NCBI GenBank assembly: GCA_964496575.1
Contig: CAZCAC010000198.1
Span: 1 to 9,271, forward strand
Direction: 5' to 3'
From: CAZCAC01 sp964496575
Lineage (GTDB): Bacteria > Planctomycetota > UBA1135 > GCA-002686595
Length of the DNA stretch: 9,271 nucleotides
The notes under the pieces are model-generated. The model searched no databases. It saw only the letters and a list, made by a program, of their open reading frames with translations, and had not been told where the DNA came from. Shown here piece by piece: positions 1 through 6,277 of this stretch. Every line of letters starts with the position of its first letter. Position 1 is the stretch's first letter. The position numbers were made by a program, and so were the translations under genes.

Positions 1-24
1 TGCTTCAATGCCCTCCCAACCTGC

Positions 25-47
25 TTTCTGCGCGCAACGCGCAGAAA
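25..47. other. Perfect 10-bp hairpin upstream of the thiamine-binding protein gene
   Basis: The arms TTTCTGCGCG (25-34) and CGCGCAGAAA (38-47) are exact reverse complements around the 3-base loop CAA. The structure lies 17 bases before the ATG at 65. No T-run follows on either strand, so it is not a classical intrinsic terminator. It could end transcription of an unseen gene to the left, act in the 5' leader of the next gene, or be a dispersed palindromic repeat. Only the symmetry is directly seen. Confidence 0.6.
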
Positions 48-64
48 CCGACTCCCCGTTGATC

Positions 65-367
65 ATGAAGGTAATCGCCGACATCTGCGTCGTTCCCAGC
101 ACCGGTCGCATCAGCGTTCGCGAGGAGGTCGCGGTCGCTCACCAGATCCTCGTCGACACCGGCCTGCCGATCATGCTGCACGGCTATGGAACCAACATCG
201 AAGGGGACTACGACGTCGTCTTCGCCGCCCTGAAACGGATCCACGAGGAGCTGCACGCCCGCGGCGCGGCCCGAATCTCCACCACCATCCGGCTCGGATC
301 GCGCGTCGACAAGGAGCAGGGGATCCAGGACAAGGTCGAAGCGGTGCGCTCCGAGCTCGGGGAGTGA
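65..367 (+). CDS. MTH1187-type thiamine-binding protein (Thiamine_BP / DUF77 family)
   Basis: This encodes a 100-residue cytosolic protein of the small alpha/beta family typified by MTH1187, whose members bind thiamine or related pyrimidines; the physiological role is poorly known. The sequence shows the family pattern throughout. It opens with a beta strand 'MKVIADICVVP', then a helix ending in 'ILVDTGL', then the conserved turn 'GTNIEGD', a helix 'VFAALKRIHEELHARGAARI', a strand 'STTIRLGSR' and a terminal 'DKEQGIQDKVEAVRSEL' helix. Length is normal for the family. I chose the ATG at 65 because homology begins exactly at 'MKVIADI'. An in-frame ATG at 8 would add 19 unrelated residues and run through the hairpin at 25-47. 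No clear Shine-Dalgarno sequence precedes the ATG. No thiamine transporter or biosynthesis gene is adjacent, and the next gene is separated by 120 bases including a hairpin, so it is probably its own transcription unit or the end of one. Confidence 0.9.
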   Translation: MKVIADICVVPSTGRISVREEVAVAHQILVDTGLPIMLHGYGTNIEGDYDVVFAALKRIHEELHARGAARISTTIRLGSRVDKEQGIQDKVEAVRSELGE

Positions 368-405
368 GCTCTCGGGCGAAGGGCGCGAGCATCGGACCAT
401 CCCGA

Positions 406-430
406 ACGAGACCCTGACGAAGGGTCTCGT
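406..430 (+). terminator. Terminator-like hairpin after the thiamine-binding protein gene
   Basis: The arms ACGAGACCCT (406-415) and AGGGTCTCGT (421-430) pair perfectly over 10 bp around the loop GACGA. The hairpin starts 39 bases after the stop codon at 365-367. The downstream bases are GC-rich with no T-run, so it differs from a canonical intrinsic terminator. It may stop transcription without a U-tract or protect the 3' end of the transcript. Position and symmetry favour a 3'-end role. Confidence 0.5.
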
Positions 431-477
431 GCGGGGCTGGTAGACTCGACGCCCGATCCCCGCCACCCATCGACCCC

Positions 478-482
478 GAGGG
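478..482 (+). promoter_or_regulatory. Shine-Dalgarno sequence for the S9 peptidase gene
   Basis: GAGGG lies 5 bases before the ATG at 488 and matches the anti-Shine-Dalgarno core. It supports that start codon, which also gives a good signal peptide. The other three genes lack a comparably placed site. Confidence 0.55.
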
Positions 483-487
483 CTCCG

Positions 488-2743
488 ATGAGCTATCCCC
501 GCTCCGTCCCCGTTCTCCTCTCATTCGCCGCGATCCTCACCCTCGCCGACCACGCCCCGGCCCAGCAGGCGAGGCTGACCCTGGAGCAGGCCCTGGGAGG
601 TGGAGAGTCGGTGAACTTCCGGGGGCGCGCGCCCTCCTGGAGGTGGGCGTCGGACGGGGCCTCCCTCGTCTCTCCCGACGGCAAGTGGTTCGATCCCGCG
701 ACCGGGGACGAGGTGAAACCCCCCGAGAAGAAGAAAGACGAGAGCCGGAGCGACCAGCGTGAACGAGGCGGCACCGCCAGCCGCCAGGAAGTGACGGACG
801 CTCTCGCCACGCTCGACGACGTCGACGAGAAGCTCGCGCGCCGCATCTACGGCCGCCGCCGGGGGACGAGCGACGACGGCAGCATCACCCTCTTCCTCCA
901 CGACGGTCGTGCCTTCGCCCATCGCCAGGGCTCCGGTGCTCGCGAGCTCGACGTTCCCGACGGCCTCGAGTTCCCCGAGCTCTCCGGCGACGGGAAGTGG
1001 TTGGCCTACGTGCACGAGAACGACCTCCACGCCACCTCGATCGAGACGGGCGAGCAGAAGCCGCTGACCACCGACGGCTCCTACTCCCAGCTCAACGGAA
1101 AGCTGGACTGGGTCTACCAGGAAGAGGTCTACGGGCGCGGCACCTACCGGGCCTTCTGGTGGAGCCCCGACTCCCGCCACGTCGCCTTCCTCTCGCTCGA
1201 CGAGTCGGCGGTACACGAGTTCACCGTCGTCGACCACATCGAGCGGGGGCACTTCCGCGTCAAGCCCGAGATCACCCACTACCCCAAGGTCGGCGACCCC
1301 AACCCGACCGTGCGCTTCGGCGTGGCCGACGTCACCACCGGCGGCACGGCCTGGGCCGACCTCTCGCAGTACGAGGACGAGGAGCCGCTCGTCGTCCGCG
1401 TCTCCTGGACTCCGGAAGGCGGGCGGGTCCTGTTCGTCGTTCAGGATCGTGCGCAGACCTGGGCCGACGTGAATGCCTGCGATCCCGCGACGGGCCGGTG
1501 GAAGACGCTGATTCGCGAGGAGAACGACTCCTGGGTGAATCGCCCCACGTCGCCGCGCTGGCTCGAGGACGGCACCTTCCTGTGGTTCAGCGATCGCACC
1601 GACTACCGTCACCTCTACCACTACCGCGCCGACGGGACCCTGATCCGACCGGTCACCGCCGGGGACTGGTCCTTCGGGAGGATCCAGCACCTCGACGAGG
1701 AAGCGGGGCTCCTGTGGTTCTCGTCGACGAAGGACGGCGCGGTGAACGGCCACACCTACCGCATCGGGCTCGACGGGAAGGGACTGACCCGCCTGACCAG
1801 CGGCGACGGGCGGCATTCACCGAGGTTCAACGACGACCGCAGCTACTTCATCGACAGCTACTCCACCCTCTCGACCCCGCCCGCGGTGCGGCTCTGCACC
1901 GGCGATGGGGAGATCGTGCGCGAGCTGGGCACGGCGGAGATCCCCGATCGGGAGAAGTACCTCTCCTCCACCTGGGAGCTGGTGGAGATCACCGCCCGCG
2001 ACGGGACGTACCGCATCGACGCCGCGGTCCTCCGGCCGGTCCCCTTCGACGAGACGACGCCGCATCCGGTGTGGCTCTCCACCTACTCCGGCCCCAATGC
2101 CTCGTCGGTGCGCAACAGCTGGCGCGGCAGCACCTGGAACCAGTTCCTCGCCCAGCAGGGCTTCGTGCAGCTCTCGGTCAACGTCCGCTCCGCCAGCGGC
2201 AAGGGGCACTGGGCGATCGAGGAGTGCTACGAGCAGCTCGGCGTCTCCGAGCTCAGCGACATCGAGGACGCCGTCGACTGGCTCACCGCCCACCCCTGGG
2301 CGGACGCTTCGCGCGTCGGGATCACCGGCCACAGCTACGGCGGCTTCATGGCCGCCTTCGCGCTGACTCACAGCGATCGATTCGCCCTCGGGATCGCCGG
2401 CAGTGGTGTCTACGACTGGCGGATGTACGATACGATCTATACCGAGCGGTACATGAACACGCTCGCCGAGAACGAGAAGGGGTACGAGGCCACCTCGGTG
2501 ATCGAGGCGGCGAAGGACCTCCACGGCTTCCTCCTGATCACCCACGGGGTGATGGACGACAACGTACACGTGCAGAACGCCCTCCAGCTGGTCTACGCCC
2601 TGCAGAAGGCGGGGAAGATGGACTTCGAGTTGATGCTCTATCCGCAGAGCCGCCACGGCACCGCCGACCGGGACCTGCGAAGGCACTCGCGGCTCCTGGA
2701 GTGGGAGACGATGAAGGAGCACCTGCTGGAGGCGGGATCCTGA
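488..2743 (+). CDS. Secreted S9 family (DPP-IV type) dipeptidyl peptidase
   Basis: This encodes a 751-residue serine exopeptidase predicted to remove N-terminal dipeptides, classically Xaa-Pro or Xaa-Ala, from peptides outside the cytoplasm. A signal peptide spans residues 1-25 (hydrophobic 'VPVLLSFAAILTLA', cleavage near 'APA-QQ'). A beta-propeller domain of the DPP-IV N-terminal type follows (about 100-520), then an alpha/beta hydrolase domain (about 540-751). The catalytic triad is visible as Ser616 in 'GHSYGGFM', Asp690 in 'HGVMDDNVH' and His723 in 'SRHG'. Glu212-Glu213 in 'DWVYQEEV' match the DPP-IV pair that holds the substrate amino terminus. Tyr647 and Tyr651 in 'YDTIYTERYM', 'TYSGP' and Asn692 match its S1 and oxyanion region. 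All key residues are present, so it should be active. A charged, low-complexity linker (about 77-97, rich in Lys, Arg, Glu and Asp) precedes the propeller. GAGGG lies 5 bases before the start. The next gene begins 7 bases after the stop, which suggests an operon. Exact substrate preference cannot be read from the sequence. Confidence 0.95.
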   Translation: MSYPRSVPVLLSFAAILTLADHAPAQQARLTLEQALGGGESVNFRGRAPSWRWASDGASLVSPDGKWFDPATGDEVKPPEKKKDESRSDQRERGGTASRQEVTDALATLDDVDEKLARRIYGRRRGTSDDGSITLFLHDGRAFAHRQGSGARELDVPDGLEFPELSGDGKWLAYVHENDLHATSIETGEQKPLTTDGSYSQLNGKLDWVYQEEVYGRGTYRAFWWSPDSRHVAFLSLDESAVHEFTVVDHIERGHFRVKPEITHYPKVGDPNPTVRFGVADVTTGGTAWADLSQYEDEEPLVVRVSWTPEGGRVLFVVQDRAQTWADVNACDPATGRWKTLIREENDSWVNRPTSPRWLEDGTFLWFSDRTDYRHLYHYRADGTLIRPVTAGDWSFGRIQHLDEEAGLLWFSSTKDGAVNGHTYRIGLDGKGLTRLTSGDGRHSPRFNDDRSYFIDSYSTLSTPPAVRLCTGDGEIVRELGTAEIPDREKYLSSTWELVEITARDGTYRIDAAVLRPVPFDETTPHPVWLSTYSGPNASSVRNSWRGSTWNQFLAQQGFVQLSVNVRSASGKGHWAIEECYEQLGVSELSDIEDAVDWLTAHPWADASRVGITGHSYGGFMAAFALTHSDRFALGIAGSGVYDWRMYDTIYTERYMNTLAENEKGYEATSVIEAAKDLHGFLLITHGVMDDNVHVQNALQLVYALQKAGKMDFELMLYPQSRHGTADRDLRRHSRLLEWETMKEHLLEAGS

Positions 2744-2750
2744 ACGGCCC

Positions 2751-5700
2751 ATGAGCGCGAGCCCGATCCTGGCATCCCTGCTGCTCCTGTTCACGGTCGC
2801 GGCTGACCGGTCGCCGGAGGACGAAGCGCTCGAGGTCCTGCTGGAGGGAGTGAGCGAGATCGCCGGTCCCGGTTCTCCGGGCGGCGTCTGCGCACTCGGC
2901 CCCGACTCGTTCGTCGTGGTCGCCGGCCGTGGCGGCACGCCGGTCGTCGCCGCGACCACGGCGGGGGACGGGCGGGTCATGGTGCTCGGGCACGGCGGTT
3001 TCCTCGGCGCCTCCGCGTTCGAGGCCGCCGACACCGGACGCCTCATGCGCAACTCGCTGCGCTGGCTCGCCGGTAGCAAGCGCAGGCCGCTGATCGGCTG
3101 CCCCGAGAACCCGAAGCTGGCCGCAGCGATCGAGGGGCTGGGGTTGCGCGCCACCGCCCAGCGGGAGCTCGAGGGCGTCGACTGCCTCGTGCTGGGGGAA
3201 GGCGGCCGGTCGCGGAAGCGCGTCGCCCTGCTGCAGGAGTTCGTGCGCGACGGTGGCGGCCTGATGGTCGCGGCGACCGGCTGGGGGTGGCAGCAGCTCA
3301 ACGCGGGCAAGCAGCTGGGGCGCGATCTGCACTCCAATCGGCTCCTCGAGCCGCTGGGGCTGGCCTTCACCCTGGAGATGGCCGGGGAGACGGGGAGCGG
3401 CGGCGAGGGTTACGCCACCGACCCGCTGCCGGCCGCGCCGAGGAACGCGAGCGACGCGCTCGCCGCGCTGCTCGACGGCGAGACCGATTCCGAGCGAGTC
3501 CGCGTCGCCCAGGCTCGCCTGAGTGGAGCCCTGCCGGCGCTCTCCGATCACGAGCCGCTGGTGATCCTGCCGCTGCGCGAGCGGCTCGAAGGGGAGCCGA
3601 AGCCTCCGCCCGCGATCGAGGCACTGCGCCCCGCCTTCGAGAAGCGAAGCTGGCGCCCCCTCTCCCCGCGGTGGGGCGAGTGGCAGCTGGTCGGTCCCTT
3701 CGCGCACCGGGCCGGCGACCGGGGCATCACCGAGGTGCATCCGCCGGAGCGTTCGTTGCGGCGGATGGCGCTCGACGGGAAGGGGCCCGACCTCACCGAG
3801 CGGCTGCGCGGCAAGGCGGGTCGCTATCGCTGGTACCCGCTGGAGCTCTCCGGCGACGGCCGCGAGCTCGACGTGGGGATGGTGCGCCTGCGCGACGCGC
3901 TCGACGACCCCGCGCTGAAGGAGGGGTGGGAGCGAAAGGCCGCCGCGTACCTCTACCGGCGCGTCGAGGCCACCGAGGACACCGAGCTCGACCTGCGCCT
4001 CGGCAGCGAGGACGGTTGCCGCCTGTGGTGCAACGGACAGCTCCTCGTCGACCGGCCGACCTCCGGCGGGATCGAGCTCGACCAGACCGACCTGGTGTTG
4101 CCGCTGAAGCGCGGCGTGAACCACCTCCTCGTCAAGGTCGCGCACGGCGACGGCCCGTGGGGCTTCCGGCTGGGGCGCGGCGGTGGCGTCGACCAGGTGG
4201 CGATCGACGAGGCGATCGACCGCGGCGTCGACTTCCTGCTCGAGCGGCAGCTGATCGACGGCTCGTGGACCCAGTGGCGAGGGTACGGGGCCGGCTACAC
4301 CGCCCTGGTGGTGTACACGCTGCTCAAGAGCGGACTCGACGTCGATCACTTCGCCGTGCGCCGCGGGCTCGCCTACGTGTGCTCGGAGCGGGCGACGCGC
4401 ACCTACTCGCTGAGCTGCAAGATCCTCGCCCTCGCCGCGGCGGGGCGCGAAGAGGACCTCGCCGTCCTGCCCGATCTCGTCGCGGAGCTGATCGACTGGC
4501 AAGAAGCTCCGGGGCTCTGGGCCTACCCCGTCCACCCCGACGGCCAGACGCTCCCCCCGGACCTCTCGAATACCCTCTACGCGGCGCTGGCGCTGCGCGC
4601 GGCATCCGGGCGGGGGGTGGAGGTGCCCTCGCGAGTCTGGGAGGGGCTGATCCAGGGGACGCTGCGGTGCCGGGAGCGGATCACCGGCAAGGGGCGGCGC
4701 ACCGGGGACACGACCCCCGTCGGCTTCAGCTACCGTGCCGGCGGGAAAGGACCGACCGGCTCGATGACCACCGCTGCGCTGAGCGTGCTGGTGATCGCGC
4801 GCGACGGGCTCGGTGACGGGATCGAGCGGAAGCTGGGAGCCGAGGTCGACTCGGCGATCGCCGGGGGGCTCGCCTGGATCGACCGCGAGATGACCTGGAA
4901 CGCGAACCCCGGCAAGAACCGCTGGCACTACTTCTTCCTCTACGGGATCGAACGAGTCGGTGCGCTGCTCGAGGCGCGGATCCTCGGCAAGGTCAACTGG
5001 TACCCGTCGGGTGCGGAGTACCTGGTCAAGGCTCAGAGCGAGGGTGGATCGTGGACCGGCGATGACTCAGACCGCAACTACCACCACGACACCGTCCTGG
5101 CGCTGCTCTTTCTCAGCCGGGCGACCGCGCCGTCGACCGGTGGCGGGAAGCGGCGCGGGCGCGAGGTGCTGGCCGCGGAGGAGCCCGAGGACGACCTGCA
5201 CTTCCGGGCGATCGGCACCAACCCCTATGACGTCTGGATCACCGGCTTCTCGCCGAGGGCGATGGCGGAGCTGGGGTACCCGACCTCGCGCGCCGCCCCC
5301 GAGGTGGAGAAGGTCCGCTACACCGCCCGACCCGCGGGGGGAGGGGAGGAGGTGTTCCTGGCCGAGGTTCCGTCCGCGCCCGACGGCGGCGCGGTCCAGC
5401 GCTTCGAGGCGCGCATCCGCCTGGAGGATTCGGGGACCTTCGAGCTGTTCGCACGCGCGCTCGTCCGGCGGGCGAAGTCGGGCGAGGGAGCGGCGGCGGT
5501 CGAGCTCACCTCGGGCCCTCTGTCGGTGGTGGTCTCCGGCGGCGCTGACTGGGATGTGCCCGGCGGGAGGCGCGACAACCTGCTCCGCGGCAGCGGCGTG
5601 CGGGTCACGGCGTCCACCGCGATCGCCGACGGGCAGGTCGCCCAGCGGGCGGTCGACGGCCTCTTCGCCACGCGGTGGCGCTGCGCGCCGACCGACGAGG

Positions 5701-6002
5701 CCCCCTGGTGGAAGGCCCGCTTCGGCAGGCCGACGGCGGCCGGAGTCCTCCTCCTCAGCCACCAGGCGACGCGGCCGATGGACCACGGGGAGCCCCAGGC
5801 GGCCCGCGTGGAGGTGATCGTGAACGGCGGCCCGCCGATCCCGCTGGAGCTCCCCTCCAACCCGTCGCGGAAGGGGGTGCTGGAACTCCCCGCGGGGACC
5901 GAGGTCAGCGAGCTGGAGGTGCGGGTCACCGGCTGGCGGAACCGCACCGTCGGCCGCCAGGGGATAGGCTTCAGCGAGGTCGAGCTGCTGAGCGGGAACT
6001 GA
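2751..6002 (+). CDS. Secreted multidomain protein: TCAF-like, PA14/jelly-roll-like, alpha/alpha-barrel (squalene-cyclase fold) and F5/8-type C-terminus
   Basis: This encodes a 1083-residue exported protein of unknown function. Residues 1-18 form a signal peptide without a lipobox. Residues about 30-215 resemble the N-terminal region of TCAF/M60-associated proteins. Markers are 'GDGRVMVLGHGGFLG' around His81, 'RLMRNSLRWLAG', and 'EFVRDGGGLMVAATGWGW' with Trp178 and Trp180. Residues about 305-475 look like a PA14-like beta-sandwich ('GEWQLVGPF' at 309-317, 'RLGSEDGCRLWCNG' at 416-429, 'GVNHLLVKV'). Residues about 482-790 form an alpha/alpha barrel of the squalene-cyclase/prenyltransferase fold, with 'DGSW' at 503-506, 'TGSMTTAALSVLVIAR' and 'GGSW' at 765-768. 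No DxDD cyclase acid motif is seen, so terpene cyclisation is unlikely. Residues about 943-1083 look like a discoidin/F5/8 type C carbohydrate- or surface-binding domain. No HExxH is present, so the M60 peptidase often joined to TCAF regions is absent. The start lies 7 bases after the peptidase stop; the nearest GGAGG (2728-2732) is too distant to be a normal ribosome site, so translation may be coupled. Domain names are by eye; the overall role is not known. Confidence 0.85.
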   Translation: MSASPILASLLLLFTVAADRSPEDEALEVLLEGVSEIAGPGSPGGVCALGPDSFVVVAGRGGTPVVAATTAGDGRVMVLGHGGFLGASAFEAADTGRLMRNSLRWLAGSKRRPLIGCPENPKLAAAIEGLGLRATAQRELEGVDCLVLGEGGRSRKRVALLQEFVRDGGGLMVAATGWGWQQLNAGKQLGRDLHSNRLLEPLGLAFTLEMAGETGSGGEGYATDPLPAAPRNASDALAALLDGETDSERVRVAQARLSGALPALSDHEPLVILPLRERLEGEPKPPPAIEALRPAFEKRSWRPLSPRWGEWQLVGPFAHRAGDRGITEVHPPERSLRRMALDGKGPDLTERLRGKAGRYRWYPLELSGDGRELDVGMVRLRDALDDPALKEGWERKAAAYLYRRVEATEDTELDLRLGSEDGCRLWCNGQLLVDRPTSGGIELDQTDLVLPLKRGVNHLLVKVAHGDGPWGFRLGRGGGVDQVAIDEAIDRGVDFLLERQLIDGSWTQWRGYGAGYTALVVYTLLKSGLDVDHFAVRRGLAYVCSERATRTYSLSCKILALAAAGREEDLAVLPDLVAELIDWQEAPGLWAYPVHPDGQTLPPDLSNTLYAALALRAASGRGVEVPSRVWEGLIQGTLRCRERITGKGRRTGDTTPVGFSYRAGGKGPTGSMTTAALSVLVIARDGLGDGIERKLGAEVDSAIAGGLAWIDREMTWNANPGKNRWHYFFLYGIERVGALLEARILGKVNWYPSGAEYLVKAQSEGGSWTGDDSDRNYHHDTVLALLFLSRATAPSTGGGKRRGREVLAAEEPEDDLHFRAIGTNPYDVWITGFSPRAMAELGYPTSRAAPEVEKVRYTARPAGGGEEVFLAEVPSAPDGGAVQRFEARIRLEDSGTFELFARALVRRAKSGEGAAAVELTSGPLSVVVSGGADWDVPGGRRDNLLRGSGVRVTASTAIADGQVAQRAVDGLFATRWRCAPTDEAPWWKARFGRPTAAGVLLLSHQATRPMDHGEPQAARVEVIVNGGPPIPLELPSNPSRKGVLELPAGTEVSELEVRVTGWRNRTVGRQGIGFSEVELLSGN

Positions 6003-6110
6003 GCGGCGCAGATTTGCGCATTCCTGGAGATCTCGCCTTCCACGGGATGGTCTCCCGACCTCGAACTCCGCGGAAGCCGCGAACAATTCTCCTCCCCGGG
6101 GAGTCCAATA

Positions 6111-6137
6111 CCGGGGTTGTCGCCCTGACGACCCCGG
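6111..6137 (+). terminator. Terminator-like hairpin after the multidomain gene
   Basis: CCGGGGTTGTC (6111-6121) pairs with GACGACCCCGG (6127-6137) over 11 bp, including one G-U wobble, with a 5-base loop GCCCT. It lies about 110 bases after the stop at 6000-6002 and is the strongest hairpin in the gap. No T-run follows, as with the hairpin at 406-430. A role at the 3' end of the peptidase/multidomain operon is the simplest reading. Confidence 0.5.
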
Positions 6138-6145
6138 CATCCCTC

Positions 6146-6174
6146 GACGGGTGTTGTACCCTTCATTACCCGTC
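6146..6174 (+). other. Inverted repeat with two alternative pairings
   Basis: GACGGGT (6146-6152) is the exact reverse complement of ACCCGTC (6168-6174), giving a 7-bp stem with a 15-base loop. The GGGT at 6149-6152 can instead pair with ACCC at 6158-6161 across a 5-base loop. The two pairings exclude each other. The element begins 9 bases after the terminator-like hairpin and about 100 bases before the metalloprotease start. It may be an operator, part of the leader, or chance in GC-rich DNA. Confidence 0.3.
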
Positions 6175-6277
6175 AAATACCGTCCCCGATCCCCCTATCT
6201 TCCCCTCGAAGCTCCCCGGCGAGCCCGGCCGAGTGGCCTGACGGGGGGGAGGACCGGCCCACAACCCCAGGCGATCC

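Larger units (their letters stand above)
6003..6277. other. Intergenic region rich in small inverted repeats; likely holds the metalloprotease promoter
   Basis: This 275-base gap separates two secreted-protein genes and has no convincing gene. It is locally less GC-rich than the coding DNA. Small palindromes occur at 6006-6019 (GCGCA/TGCGC), 6069-6081 (CGCGG/CCGCG) and 6092-6103 (CTCCCCGGGGAG), besides the larger hairpins listed separately. A possible -10 element TATCTT sits at 6196-6201, but no matching -35 element is recognisable, so the promoter is only presumed. A purine-rich GGGGGGAGGA (6243-6252) is about 25 bases from the ATG, too far for a usual ribosome site. A weak AGG lies at 6269-6271. 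Confidence 0.5.

Noticed and set aside
8..64. Longer start for the thiamine-binding protein at ATG 8.
   Set aside because: The extra 19 residues match nothing in the family and would place the perfect hairpin at 25-47 inside the gene; family homology starts at the ATG at 65.
413..446. A promoter for the S9 peptidase using CTGACG and TAGACT.
   Set aside because: The spacing of about 22 bases is too wide, the -35 match is weak and overlaps the terminator-like hairpin. TAGACT alone is too little to call.
997..2754. A 585-residue plus-strand frame overlapping the S9 peptidase.
   Set aside because: Low-complexity Arg/Pro/Ala composition, and the peptidase frame carries the complete catalytic triad.
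2538..4928. A 796-residue open frame on the minus strand across the peptidase/multidomain junction.
   Set aside because: It is Pro/Arg/Gly-rich without recognisable domains, and both plus-strand genes have strong homology here. It results from few stop codons in GC-rich DNA.
4188..5120. A functional squalene-hopene cyclase domain.
   Set aside because: The fold markers are present but no DxDD motif is visible, and the protein has a signal peptide and binding-type flanking domains. Only the fold is supported.
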